Shown: positions 24,186-37,300 of the stretch, piece by piece
How the letters are laid out: each line of letters begins with the position of its first letter
Numbering within the stretch: the stretch's first letter is position 1
Source of the DNA: Apostichopus japonicus
Taxonomy: Eukaryota; Echinodermata; Holothuroidea; Aspidochirotida; Stichopodidae
Direction: 5' to 3'
NCBI RefSeq assembly: GCF_037975245.1
Contig: NC_092583.1
Coordinates: 16,888,764-16,952,763, forward strand
Length of the DNA stretch: 64,000 nt
Translations under genes and position numbers: made by a program
Notes under the pieces: generated by a model
Told to the model about the DNA's origin: nothing
The model's input: the letters and a program-made list of their open reading frames with translations, nothing else
Database searches by the model: none

Positions 24186-25445
24186 TGGTAATGTCCTTCC
24201 ACTGTCACAAATCTAGGGAGCGGATCATTGTTACATGTTAAACAAAAACTGATGACATGTTTAGGAGTGACCGTCCAAAGAGGATAAGGCCAGCTTCCAG
24301 CCTTGGCTGTAATTTATTGTAGATGTTGGAGAATTACCACAGATGCCCTTTATCTGGACATGAAAGCCTCTGCTATAATCTCACCCCAAAACACCAGAAA
24401 TTTAGAAATTTTGGATGTTTAAGGCATTTTGAGGGTATTGCATTATAGTTTAGTTAGTCCATAATTAAAAAATTCTAGAATATTTCTGCTCAGATTTCAA
24501 AAATAGTACTTGTCAATATTTTTCAAAGTTTATAAAAAGAACTGTAAGAAGCTTTTCTTAAGTTGTTGCCTTTGTAATAAGTCTGTAGGGTAAAAATTAG
24601 TAGATAGATTTAATTGTGGAGTTAGTTTTCTTGTTATTGGAGTAAATCATGTGAAACTGTGGAAGCTGTGAGGATTTTTTTTAGGGGGGGGGGGAAGTAT
24701 TTGTTTCTGCAAAATATTTGCTGTATTTAATTTGAGGTTAACAATAGTGCTGGGCACTTAATGACAGGTGTTTGCAAGAAATTAAAAATAGTATCTTTGG
24801 GTTTATCTTAATCTGCCTTTGTTTTTGTGTTTCTTTTTTTCCCTTTTTTTTTATAGAAATATTCAATATAAAGCATGAGAAAGTTTGTTTTAAGCACTGT
24901 TACCTTTTTTTCTTCAAATGCATGCCTACAAAGCATTAAAAAAAAATATTCTGTTATTTTATTTTCCTTTGGTTTCATTCTTTAAAAGGTTTTAAAAAAA
25001 TATTACTCTTCTTTATTGCTTTAAGTTGTTTAGACTGGAATCTGGGGAGTGTAAAATGCAAAATTTGAGTTACAAATTAAAAAAAAAAGAAAAAAAGAGA
25101 AATATGTTAGTGATTGTCTGGTATGACTCTTTGGGTAGAATCTTATGTTTAGAATGTAAAATTTAACACTAATGTGCAAGAACACTCTCAGCTTCTCTAG
25201 TTTGCTATCTTTACCTCTTTATCAATTTATCTTGAAAATGTGTAAAATATGAGGAAAACGTATGTGCTCGTCGTCAGGACGATACCACTTCCATCAAAAA
25301 TGATAAATAAACACAAAATTGCATTCTGAGTCTTTTTCTGTTTTTCTCTCTCCTCGTTTCTTTCTTGTTCGTCGTTCTGTAAATTTTAGCTGGATGTAAA
25401 ATTCATTGGTGTTAGTTTTCCAGAAAATACTCAAAACATACAGAA

Positions 25446-25697
25446 TACACTCAAAGGAGTGTTAGGTCAGTGGTTAACACCGATGCCTTTCAATCGTAAG
25501 GTCCCGAATTCAAGTCACTCCAAGATTAATGTATGTCGTCCAGTTACAGAGTTGTTGACAATTCATAATCATGGACGTTAAATATGAATCTAAGAGACTG
25601 ACTTCGGTCAGCTTGCGGCTTTGATAAGCCAATGAGGCTTTTTCGCAAGTTCCTGCTTGCAGGAGGATCTAAAATACATACAAATACAAGAAGATAG
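25446..25697 (+). mobile_element. tRNA-derived SINE
   Basis: The head folds like a tRNA: GGAGTG...CACTCC can pair as an acceptor stem, ttaggtcagtgg resembles the Pol III A box, and gaattcaagtc resembles the B box. About 180 bp of unrelated body follows, ending in an ataaatacaaatac-type tail. The head is shared with 40446-40489, showing that it is dispersed. Confidence 0.65.
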
Positions 25698-27403
25698 GAA
25701 TCATTCCTAATTTATAAATCTATACTGTACCACTGCCTTCACCTTCTGTTACCCTCTTTCCCTTAAGTAATCACCTTTCCATGTCCCCTCCCAATAATGA
25801 CCCCTCCCCCCCCCCCTTCAGCGTTTGGTTGATCTCCATAGAACAGACCCTGATGTTATGAGGCAGAACTTCAAGAGATGCAAATGCCATAAACAGCAGA
25901 CTTACTCAAAGAATTCATCAACAACTTGTGAAGGGTGTGCAAAAGTTTTGTTTTCTTAAATTACTAAGGGTTGTTAATAGATAAGATGTAACAGCCAAGA
26001 AGGACAGGTATAGAAGTAGTGTAAGCTGTTCTGGGAAGTATCCATGAAACATGTAAATATGCAGAGCAAGAAAAGAATTATCCACTTTATGTATCTGTTG
26101 GTGTAGCCATGTGGTGGTGAAGGGGTAGGGGAGGGTCCTCTTACATAGGTAAGAACAATCATGCCTGCCTAGTCATGACTGAGCTTCCTATACATGTTCC
26201 CCTTGACTTTTAGTTCCATGCGTCTCTCTATTCAGCTGGTCAGTCTCGAGAGCGATCAGTATCAAGAAATCCACAAAAAAGTTTTCAAAAATAGTTATCA
26301 CACACAACCATGGCAGGTTCTAGTTTAGAATCTTCTCCCATCTCCTGGCTCTATTTCACTTGACACTCCCAGTTCTCTTAATGGAATAATTGAAAGACTG
26401 CTATTCATATCTATGTGATAGGGGGGGGGGGGGGGGATATGACCTCATGCAAGTACCTTACTTTAATAATACAAAGTTATGGCCTGACCTGCATGAAGTT
26501 CCTCCAGTCAATGTCCCTGGGAGATTGACTTTTATACCTACGAGACCTGTCACCTCAAATTCCTGGACAGCCAAAATAAATACCAGGCAACAAATCGACA
26601 ACTTATTGCCATTTGTGAATCATCTCTGTCAAAGGAGCATTTTCTTTTATTCTTTCTAACAACAGTCCAATTGACCAGTAAATGACACCACAAATGACCC
26701 ATTACCCAATGCTAAGTATGAAGACCTTAAACAAGTTTGATATGAATAACTGTGAGAGAAATGTTCAAGTATCTTTAAGCAAAAACTGAATGAGATCCCA
26801 AAACGACATTTTACCTCAATTCTTGAGCATTCATCATAAACCACTTCACTTGCAAAAGCATTTTTTAAATTAAGGACATTAACAGATGCATACCAGCCCA
26901 ATGTGCAAGCTCACAAGCTTATAAAATGAAAAGATAAAATGGCCAGCAGAACAATAGAGAAAGAACATGAGTATTCCAATTACAAAATTCTTTGCATTTA
27001 TTTATTTAATTCTCCACATATGGCTATAACGAGAAGAAAGTTACCAAGGTTATGCTGGTAACGAATCATTTGAAGAATATGTTTACAAATTAAAAAGAAA
27101 ACTTGTATTAAGTGAAGGTACTGTATATGATACATGTACATGTTCGTGGTATGTAAGGCAAGGCAGATCAAACATGGCATCGATGGCAATCCCTTAAAAA
27201 ATAGTTTACAAACATGTAACATCCAAAATAACTTTTAATTTAAGGCATGACAGAGAATTAGAAATACTCTGGAGATTCTATTAGCTGGTTGAGTACAGTA
27301 GTAGAATTTTAAACTCCTGGCTTATAAAAGATGGCGACAAATTGCCAGACTTTTTAGGAGTTGCAAAATAGTAAATAAAAATTGCTCACCATAGAGAAAT
27401 GCT
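25698..27403. other. Non-coding stretch
   Basis: C-run at 25805-25820 and G-run at 26420-26435. No supported gene. Confidence 0.5.
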
Positions 27404-27766
27404 TTAAAGGCATTGAAGACTCCCCCCAAAGGGCTTGCCCTGCTCTGAAAAAGTTAACTTTCCGTTGCTTGCAAGTGAAGTTTTCTTCTTGTCTCTACAA
27501 AGTGCAGTCAGTAATGAAACGTGATACCTTGTTATCTTTTATCTAGACCTGATGTCCATCGCTGCTATGTACACTGTGTTTTGGGTATTGACCATAGCTG
27601 TAAGTATTGACTGTACACTAGTGTCTAATTACTGACTGTAGCAAGTTGTGTGTGTATTTTCTGGGATCGATGGTGGTGTCTAACACTTCTGTTACACCTT
27701 ATTCGAAACTAGGTCAGATTACCGGCATGAGACGTTTCTTTGTGCGCGAGTCTTCACACCCTTTAA
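27404..27766 (-). mobile_element. piggyBac-like MITE, copy 1
   Basis: 363 bp flanked by TTAA on both sides (27404-27407, 27763-27766). Terminal inverted repeats are about 15 bp: AGGCATTGAAGACTC at the left and, inverted, AGGGTGTGAAGACTC at the right. It is similar over its length, in the opposite orientation, to 44229-44570. No coding capacity. TTAA targets point to the piggyBac superfamily. Confidence 0.72.
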
Positions 27767-30332
27767 GGGTGGTATGAATTTTGAGTTTTGACCAGAACTG
27801 AGTGACCATCGTTATTTGGCTTTTGTAGTATATCAGGGGTCAATACTAGCAAACTAGAAATTCCAGCAGTGGGAATTAACCATTGTGCAAGGAAGTTGGT
27901 TAGAAAAGGACCATGTAAAAAATAAGAAGAAGGCAAACAAGAGTAAAGTATCATTCAGATATTTGAGATTAAGGACAACATATATGTATAATATTTGTAT
28001 GTGATATAACTGAATGAATATAAATTACTTTGCTGGGTCCTTTGAGATGTATTAAGGCAAAGTATATAAAACTCTAGGTCTAACATAAATGAAATGTTTA
28101 AGTCTTGTTATAAAAAAGAATAGCTCAATCAACTTGCTTTATGCTATGTGTAGCTATTAACCATTCAATTTACTATATTACATCAAAATTTTATCAGCAA
28201 AATATCGCCTGGGTACTGTAGATACCATTTTCTGTAAAACAAAAATACTAGAAAAAGATGACTATATGTCACCCAAGCTATAAAAAGCTATAAAATCAAA
28301 CTCATTACTTGTACCATGGAGCTATAAACGAGACGTTTATAGCTCCAAGCTTGTACTAGCACTCTTTATATTCTGGTACTCCATCCTCTGCATACTGTAC
28401 TAGTTAGTACTCAAGGAGTACATTTTTCCTCTTGTCAATGTTGAGACACTGTCCTATCTTAGTATGTTATAAAGTTTGAATTAGTAACTCACATTCATTT
28501 GAACATTGCAATAGTATGTGAGTACATGTACTCATACTAATGGCATTGTCCTATCAGTTCATTTGAACATTTATATAAGGTACTCCACATCAGTAGGATT
28601 AGACCTATCCTAGGGTATAAATTTGAATTTATTTTTATATTATATATAATATTTATATATATATATATAATATTTATATAAATTTATATAATTATATATA
28701 ATATATTTTTATGAATTTAATTTGAATAAGGTACTCATCATCCTAGCTTGGTACTCCTTAATGTCCTCTGTTGCTGGTACTCAATTCCAGTCTTTTGTAC
28801 TAGCACAATAAGATCCACTCCTTGATAGCATACTTACTTTCCCTTCTTCAACCACAACTTTAACATGAGGATAAAATCAAGCATTTCAAAGAGATTTACA
28901 GATTGTTTATAGATCATGCACTCAAAAAAAAAACAAAAAAAAATTTATAGGCAAGAAGTTAACATTTTAAGAACCCTGTCTTTTAATGGATCAAGACAAT
29001 GCAGTAGTTTGACCAATTCAAACTTCTAACAATGACATTGCTGGCTGTGGCTATCTGTTAGGTCCATTCATAGGCACTTTTCTTTAACGGTTTGCATACA
29101 CAAGGAATTCTAAATCTGGTAATTGGTGATAAAGACTGACCTTCACCAGTGGGGAGGGGAACAAACTAGTCTGGACCTCTTTGTTCTTAACAAAGGTTTC
29201 TTGGTAGACATTCAAACATTTCATATTAGAATCCTTACTCCCACCATGCTGTGAAAGGTGCCAGCTCATCCGATAAAAATATGAGGCATGGGCCCCAAAG
29301 GTCTAGGGGCTCACAAAGGTTAAATGGGCCCTCAAGTTTGAGGGGCCTTTATGAATACTTCAAGGCAAAACATACCAGTTGTGCCTGCAAACCTTAATAA
29401 TGGAGGATCAAGCATATGTTGCTAGAGGACACTAGAGGGTGTTGTCTGGTACCAGCTGGAATGCATTTTGGGGTCCTATGTTGAATTTTTAATGATAATT
29501 CCCCAAGCCATCCCCCTCCTGTTCAGCACAACAGTTAAAGCCTGTGTTCAGATTTCTTATCTCAAATTGTTCTAGGATGCAAAATGAACAAGCATTTGTT
29601 GAATCCAAATATAAACTCACAAGACTATATACAAAATCATCTGTACCTTAAGTCACTACGAGTTTCCAAAAAAGTACTTTGCCATTTGATTTAAACCTCC
29701 AATTTGCACCCAGACATTAAGGAATTAGAGTATTAAGGGAGGGATGTGGTTGCTAAGTCTCAGAATTTAAGAAAACTACTCATAAGGAATATAAAAATTC
29801 TCGTTAAAAGTATTCCAGGAAAGCAATTATTTGATGGAATCAATTCTAAACTGAGGAGAATAATTGTTGCTAAAAGCGCTATTACAAAACACAGAAAAAA
29901 GATCCTAATATATTATATCACAAACTTGGATTTTATCATAAAATTGTGTAATATTACTAATAGAAAAGTAACAGAGAGGTTGGATATTTCAGCTGCAGGG
30001 TTCAGCCGTTACTATTACACACGAAAGGAAGTGAACCTATATAACGTTAGAAACAATAGTCAAAAAGAAAGTTTAAAATTCAAATAAGGGATAAATCTTA
30101 CCTCCATAACGAAGCAACAACTTCATTGGGACAGTATATAGTAACTAAATTGTTTGACAAGTTGGTAACAACACCAACTATCTTACAACTTGGGTGTTTT
30201 TGTTCTTATAATTCTTGGAATGTTTTGGAATATGTTGAAAAGTGTTGCCTTTTGCAAATATTTCTATTGACATGGTATTTGACTAAATTATGAGTAAAAG
30301 TGTAACATCTATCTTTGCTGTTATAAACCAAG
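27767..30332. other. Non-coding stretch with AT-rich simple repeats
   Basis: Contains a (TA)n-rich block at 28635-28705 and otherwise unique-looking AT-rich sequence. A 113-codon frame at 29746-30087 has no recognisable domain or splice support. Confidence 0.5.
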
Positions 30333-30340
30333 TTACCTAA

Positions 30341-30553
30341 CAGGCGCGTAGCCAAGGGGGGGGGGGCGAAGGGGGCAGCCGCCCCCCTTGAGCATTTTTT
30401 TTTTTAATGATTTTATGATATCGCTAGTAATTTCAAAAGAGAAAATGCTAAGATGCAACTTACAAGGCCTGGGAAGTGCCATTTCCAGCGATCTTGGAGG
30501 CATTTTCAGCCAAAATTTTCTTGTACGCTTCGAAATTCCTGGCTACGCGCCTG
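30341..30553. mobile_element. hAT-type MITE, 213 bp
   Basis: Terminal inverted repeats CAGGCGCGTAGCCA and, at the right end, TGGCTACGCGCCTG (one base apart in register). They are flanked by near-identical 8-bp target duplications, TTACCTAA at 30333-30340 and TTACCTAT at 30554-30561. CAGG-type termini with 8-bp duplications are characteristic of hAT elements. The internal block catttccagcgatct is shared with 41039-41275, about 41915-41935 and 42620-42640. Confidence 0.75.
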
Positions 30554-30561
30554 TTACCTAT

Positions 30562-31690
30562 AGAGTACTTTAAGAGCTGAATTTGATGTTGAATCTGAAC
30601 ATTGGTTGCATAACATTGTTCTATTGCAATAATGCTCATTATTGTTCTGTTTGTTACCATTACTGTTCATTATTTTACTTTGAAATATCAGAACATTTAT
30701 GTTTTTTCTAGGGGAAGGGGGAGCGGGGGAGGGAGTTTGAGGGGGTGGCATCCATGTCATTAAATGCTTAAGACTAATACAGAGAACTGCCCCCACAACA
30801 AATTTGTTAGAATGAATCATTAATTACTACTTTAAGAGATAAAAGTGGAAAGTGTGTCTTAGGTTGATTGGATGCCAATCATAACATGTTTCTTTGTACA
30901 TTTCATAAACATGTGGTAAACCAGTGAACAACTAAGCTAGAACCTATATGGTCTTGGCCTTGGCAATATGCTTTCTGGTATTAAGGCACTTTGCTCATTT
31001 AAACAGTTTGATGATGAAATCAAGAGGAATATCTGGATTAAATTTGTAGGATATCTAGTTTTCATATTAAAAGTCACTGTTTTACCTTGAATATGATTCA
31101 GTTATCTCTCTGGTATATCACTGGTCTGTCAAAAACTATATCTGCACAAAATACGTCGATATCTTCATAACTGATATCTTCACAAAATATGTTGATATCT
31201 TTTATATATATATATACTTTGTCAGGTATCACACTGAATGTGAACCTTGAGTGCAGTTCCAAAGAAGATACCCATACTTTACTTTCTACCCTGGTAACCA
31301 GCCCCTTTAGATAAATGACTTTCAAACACTTTAAACGATACAAAAGGAATTTGATCTACACTTATTAGGGTTTCTTATAATTGTTATAATGTCTCGTACG
31401 TCAGCAATACATAAAGGTGGAAAAGATTGATGCTGCTTGTTGATGTAAGCAGCCGGAGGATTCACTACCCCATTGTCATATCTCATCTGTAACATTTCCA
31501 TCAGAGATGTTGTTCTCTAACCCTGCAGGTGATGAGATGATCCTGTAAACTGGTGAACCTTCTCTTATCTCTGCATGAAGTCTTCACACTCATCTGTGGA
31601 GAACAACAAAAAGAAGTAGTTATCAATTTGAGAGCTAGAAATGAAACGAACATTTTATTTGGGATGAAATAAATATAGAGCTGTATTAAT
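30562..31690. other. Non-coding stretch
   Basis: No supported gene; short repeats of gatatcttcacaaaata at 31130-31205. Confidence 0.45.
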
Positions 31691-31700
31691 ATTATTATTA

Positions 31701-32457
31701 TTCAGAATTCTGAGACCTGGTTTATTCAGAATTCTGAGACCTGGTACATTCAGAATTCTGAGACCTGGTATACTCAAAATTCTGAGACCTGGTACAGTAC
31801 ATTCAGAATTCTGAGACCTGGTATATTCAGAATTCTGAGACCTGGTACATTCAGAATTCTGAGACCTGGTATATTCAGAATTCTGAGACCTGGTACATTC
31901 AGAATTCTGAGACCTGGTACATTCAGAATTCTGAGACCTGGTATACTCAGAATTCTGAGACCTGGTACAGTACATTCAGAATTCTGAGACCTGGTATATT
32001 CAGAATTCTGAGACCTGGTACATTCAGAATTCTGAGACCTGGTACATTCAGAATTCTGAGACCTGGTACATTCAGAATTCTGAGACCTGGTACATTCAGA
32101 ATTCTGAGACCTCGTTTATTCAGAATTCTGAGACCTCGTTTATTCAGAATTCTGAGACCTGGTACATTCAGAATTCTGAGACCTGGTATACTCAGAATTC
32201 TGAGACCTGGTACATTCAGAATTCTGAGACCTGGTATATTCAGAATTCTGAGACCTGGTACATTCAGAATTCTGAGACCTGGTATATTCAGAATTCTGAG
32301 ACCTGGTACATTCAGAATTCTGAGACCTGATATACTCAGAATTCTGAGACCTGGTACATTCAGAATTCTGAGACCTGGTACATTCAGAATTCTGAGACTT
32401 ATAAATTCTGAGACCTGGTATATTCAGAATTCTGAGACCTGGTATATTCAGAATTCT
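31701..32457. repeat. 24-bp satellite with EcoRI palindrome
   Basis: About 31 head-to-tail units of roughly 24 bp, consensus attcagaattctgagacctg plus gtac/gtat; a few units are 28 bp with an extra cagta. Each unit contains TCAGAATTCTGA, a 12-bp palindrome around GAATTC. Minus-strand frames reading TRSQNSEC are a by-product. Confidence 0.95.
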
Positions 32458-33825
32458 CTATGTGTTGGTTCACTTTATTAGCTACAAATTGTGTTTCTTA
32501 GCAGAGGTAGCAGTCCACCTACAGATAGATATGAAGGAAAACAATAGTTAAAAATTAAGAACACAATTATGATTAATATATTTGAAGTTTTCCTCTAAGT
32601 TCTCGTTTATAATAGTTTTCTGCTTGCTGATTATTTTGCTTCTTAATTTGTGGAGAGCCAGTTCATGTGAAGATGGTTAATATCGAAGATACTGCATTGT
32701 GGGGAGGTGCCACAGAAAGAGGTACATCTGTATTCTCTCCAATCCTCAAAACAGATCCAAGTCCCTGCTCAATACCATATGATACGTAACAGCATTTCAT
32801 TATTAAAATACTACAACCACTACTACACATGCCTATGAAACTCATAACCCACTCCGATACTAACAAGGACATTGTGCCATGTGAGTGCTAGTACAAAGCA
32901 TTTTGCACAGATCTCTCTTGAATGGGTGCAATGAACTGATAATAAGTACCTTCAAGTTCAACTCTTAATGACAATAACATATCTATTAATGAGTAAACTA
33001 CAGTATAAGTTAATCATATGTTAGGACACTACAGTGCAACAAACCTTTAGTGATGTGTGTGTATTAACCTGATGGAATATGTTGGCATTGTAGATTAAAA
33101 ACACATAATTTATGAAACTTGAAAAATCCAATATAAACATGCGAGAAAGACTTCAGAAGGGTAGATTAGGAAAGGAGGAGGTTAGTGATATTTAGACAGG
33201 GTCATTGGGGGGTGCAGGGCAAGAATGTTACCAGTTAATAGGCTGAGGTACATAGGTGTGCATAGGTAAAGGAGACAGTAAGTGAGGAGTAAAGTAACTC
33301 ACTACAGTAAAACAAATTTATAATGCTGTGTGCGTATTAACCTAATGGAATATATTGGCATTGTAACATCTTATAATAAAGACTGCTGGCCTTCTATATG
33401 TTTAATGAAATAACAAACGACTGTATTCAATTGTAAAGTTAACTCTCACCCTTAACCTTTATCCCTCATTTGCATATCCGAAATGCAAAGACGATATAGG
33501 AATGATGCCCTTTATTTTTGTAACAACAGTTAATCCTTTTGTTCAGTCATGCATGTTCGCTGTCGGCAAGCCCTTGCTCGCTGGTGTATGCTTGTAGCTT
33601 GGCCACGAGGTGTTACAAGGAAGAACTTTGATTAAATATATGTTACACACGGTTCCTAGTGTTGTACATAGTACTTTGATTAAATCTATGTTGAGCACAG
33701 TTCCTAGTGTTGTACATAGTATATTTTTGTATCCTTCTGAACTCTATGTTTACTGTGATCGGCCTCGCTTACAGCATTGTTGATAAAATCACATAATTAA
33801 CTTTAAATAAATTTTGCATTGAATT
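32458..33825. other. Non-coding stretch with short duplications
   Basis: Two diverged copies of about 70 bp at 33027-33095 and 33300-33372 (attaacctgatggaatat), and a tandem pair of about 48 bp at 33625-33722 (ttcctagtgttgtacatagt). No supported gene. Confidence 0.5.
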
Positions 33826-34026
33826 TTGACTCAATCAGTTGGTATGATGCCTGATCGGTTTAAGGACGTACCAATCACAAACATTTATTCCTTACTTTAC
33901 TCCACTAATATCTCATCAGAAATGATGAAAAACATGAGACACCTGACACCTTTAGAGAGGGCAGTGCAGAACAATCTGTCCTTTAGGAGTAAAGAGACTC
34001 TTCAAGTTTGGGTGGCCAAAACTTGA
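33826..34026 (+). other. Unassigned open frame, possible terminal exon or pseudogene fragment
   Basis: 66 codons with balanced, protein-like composition: MMPDRFKDVPITNIYS, then MKNMRHLTPLERAVQNNL and LQVWVAKT before the stop. An AG (tcaatcag) lies just upstream of 33838 and could be an acceptor, but no upstream exon was found. I do not recognise the family. It could be a relic of a retrocopy. Confidence 0.2.
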
Positions 34027-34233
34027 TCCTATTTCTAGCTAAACTTGTTTATGGGTAATAAAAATAACATTGAAGGTGTCTTGAAAGACCAACATGTTCA
34101 GCCACACAAAACTTGGTTTTAGAGACCACTATTAGTGTGTATCAGTCAAGGTGGAATATTATGTGGAGTATGCTACCTTATTACTTCTCACTTGTAAATG
34201 TTCCATTAATTACCATAAATTACCATATTAATT

Positions 34234-34353
34234 CTATTTCCTCATGGCTGATGCAAGTTGTTTTGTAGTTTGAGCAAATCCAGCTGCCTGGTTCCTCATC
34301 GAGCTAGTTGCGTCTTCTAATTCCCCGAGCTTCTCTCCTCGTTCGGCTGCTGC
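34234..34353 (-). CDS. SNARE-like gene, last exon (R-SNARE half motif, stop)
   Basis: 120 nt in phase 0 with stop at 34234-34236 and acceptor tttacag on the minus strand. Encodes 39 residues with the VAMP-type pattern ER(0)..KL.EL.D, then A...F.....K.L. It ends AMRK, not in the KYKDKKWYQF tail typical of tomosyn nor in a membrane anchor. Confidence 0.75.
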   Translation of the reverse strand, partial: AAAERGEKLGELEDATSSMRNQAAGFAQTTKQLASAMRK

Positions 34354-37300
34354 CTGTAAAACATTTGTGACAGAAACATGAATAAATTTAACGACACCAA
34401 GATCACAAGATGCAGCAGATCCTGGTAAGAATCATACAAAATGTCAAATATTCAAAGTTACTTAGCATCGACATTTACCTAGCATCAAATATGAGCTCAT
34501 CAAATTTTAAACCCTTTCTGCATTAAGCTATAGCCGTAAATAACAGGCCTTGTTCTAGCTGAACATACTCCGGTCGTTTTCTTGTCTGAGAAAATAACTT
34601 TGCATTAAGAAATCCTTACGAAAGGTGACTCAATATCCCTCTCTAACAAATATTCTTAAAGGATCAAAATGCTACCTTGTGGTTATACTTAACCATTTAT
34701 TCTTATATTATTCTCTTCATGGGATTTATCCTCACTGAGGCTTTGAATGGGACCACTCTTCATATTTGGTGGCAGTGCCATGGAGGGTTGGAAGTTTCAG
34801 GAACGTACATTTGAACAGGCTGTCAATTTTAAGTTTAAGTTACTTAAAAATTGGGTGGGGAAGTCAGGAAGCAGTGGAGCTTGGGTGTGTGTGGGGAGTA
34901 GAGAGGGGGGAGGGGGTATACAGGAATTTATGGGTGTACCTTTCTCGGATCCCTAAATCCTTGTGTCTGTTGCTTCAGTTTCTCCTTCTCCTCTCTTTCT
35001 TTTTCAATCTTCTCCATCCTCTCTGCCAAAATTAATAAATAAAATACAACATTAATAAAAAAAGGGAAAAATTTGAAACTGTCCTATAGTCTGACAAAAG
35101 ACTTGTCATTGTGCTGCTTAATATAAAAGTCATCTTTGACAGGACACGACATGCATAAAAACACTGAAACTCACCTCTCGCATATTTCGATTTCATTCTG
35201 GAGGATGAAACCCTTTGAAGTTTGCCCCTCTCAAAGTTGCCCGAAGAAGCTGTAAACATCAATAAAGATGGTGAAATATTTAAGAATAATTGGGATAAAG
35301 TAATTAAGATGACTTACATCATCTCTGCTAACAGGCTCTTCCTGACGTGCATAACATGGACGAACAAAGAAACAACACCATATTGAATGTTTTAATCTCT
35401 TAGAGATACTATAAAGGCTTTATACACCATTAAGGGACACTACAGAATCATAAGGCTAATCATATTCCCTATAAACGTTAAGGTAATTATGAGGCTAACC
35501 AAAAATTCTCTAATCTGATTCATCTTGCTCTGTGAATTCAAAGCACATTAAAAATTGGCAAAAAGGAAACAAGAAATCTCCAAAAAAAGCCATAGCAACC
35601 AAATCACCATTGATCTTACAGTTGAACCAAAAGCCAGGGTGAGACAACAAATAACAAGAAGACTTTTACAGGTTTGGACAGCAAATATTTAAATATTAAG
35701 ATAAGATCAGCCACCCAATGCCACAACATTATTACAGTAATTCTTCAGTCCCATCACATACTCTTTTAGTTATGTTCAACCATTACCATTACCATCTTTT
35801 TAATGCATGGAAACTTGCTGCCTAGCTAAGCGCCTCAAAAAGTTCAGTTAGTTCAACAGTTTGGGAAGAAACTGACTCAATTCGAGTGCTTTTTGCTTAA
35901 AATACAAAACCTTGCAACCTAACTCTACACAACCTGCATAATTTGGAAGAAAACAAAGAGTAAAAAATATACTGGTAGCATTGCCCTGATGTATTTCTCA
36001 TACATCTGTTATATTATCATGAAGATTCTTGTACTTGAAGATGCACAGGACTACACATTACGAAGACCATATGGGAAGATATCTACACTATAGCATACTA
36101 CCAGCAAAACTTTGATATCAAGGATGTGACAGCCAGTAATAGTATTAGCTTAGTATTGGCATTACATGCCACATGCAGTCTGTAGGTTTTCTGAAACACT
36201 GTACATATTATTTTACTTTAAAATAGCATCATACTATATCTCCTTGTCCAAAATGTGTTACATACAGTATGTGGGATACATATTTGTACAGCTATATACT
36301 GTATCTACAGTGTCCATTTTACATTTAACTGAAGTAATATATACCAACCAATCACAGTGATAACAGTAGGAATTGTTCAACACTGCAAGTACAGGTCAAC
36401 TGCTTCAAAGAAACTGGCTGTTTTTGCATTCTAACTTCTAAAGTTATCAAAATGGCTTCTCTAGCTATCACGTTAGCTTCTCTAGCTATTACCTAAGCTT
36501 CTCTCGCTACTAACTTAACTTCTCTTGCTATTAACTAAACTTCTCTAGCTAGTATTAACCAAGTTATTAAGTTAGCTTCTCTAGATATCACATCAGCTTC
36601 GTTTGCTATCAAGTTAACTCTCTAGTTATCAAGTTAGCTTCTCTAGCTATTCCTTAAGCTTCTTTAGCTACCACCTAATCTTCTTTAGCTATCACCTAAG
36701 CATTTCAAGCTATCATCTTAGAAGCTTCTCTAGCTATCAACTAAGCTTCCCTAACTATCAAACAAGCTATTATGAACCATGGTAGCTCTGTAATCCAAGC
36801 TTCTCCAGCTACCAACTAAGTTTCTCTGGCTATCCATCAAGATTAAATTAATTTTCTCTTGCTAGTTTGGTTGTACAAATGGCTTCAGGGATGATGTCTG
36901 AAACTATTTCCAAATATAATCAGCCTTAATTGTTGTACAACTGGAAGAGACTATACCTACAATAAATACTATACAAATACTGTACCTGTGCCTTACAGAA
37001 TCGACCCTCTGGTCAAAGGACTGGGGTGGAACTGAAACTGGAACATTTAACCCCACAGCAAGTTATAGTACTTATTTGAAGGTGACTACAGGTATGAAAT
37101 GTAAACAAATCTGTTATGAAGCTAATTCTTTCAAGCATTTCTTGATCTAGAGTAGGCCTACATCTGTTAGGATAGGCTGCATGTATGATACTGTACTTGC
37201 TATACTTTCCTAACATACAGTAGTATAACCCATTCACTAAATGCAATTGTACTTGCTTCCCTCTTCATGGAACAAATGCAAATTATAAACCTTTACATGT

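Larger units (their letters stand above)
13119..25400 (+). other. LARP4-like 3' UTR and following non-coding DNA
   Basis: No convincing exon on either strand. The 3' UTR end is not fixed; AATAAA occurs at 15185-15190, 16985-16990 and 25306-25311. Small local repeats are present: three copies of a ttagatatttgacctact-like unit at 19040-19095, and (TA)n at 20200-20232. Confidence 0.5.

Noticed and set aside
25446-25530. Functional tRNA gene
   Set aside because: The tRNA-like head is degenerate in the anticodon and T-loop regions and is followed by a SINE body, so it is SINE-derived.
31655-31975. Minus-strand frame TRSQNSECTRSQNSEY
   Set aside because: Product of the 24-bp satellite, whose unit is a multiple of three and lacks stops in this frame.
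31690-32460. CRISPR array
   Set aside because: The repeats are directly tandem without unique spacers, and the genome is eukaryotic.
35316-35340. 24-nt microexon between exons 1 and 2 of the SNARE-like gene (GAAGAGCC...GAT, donor gtaagt)
   Set aside because: Joined in the required phase it reads through TGT TAG, an in-frame stop.
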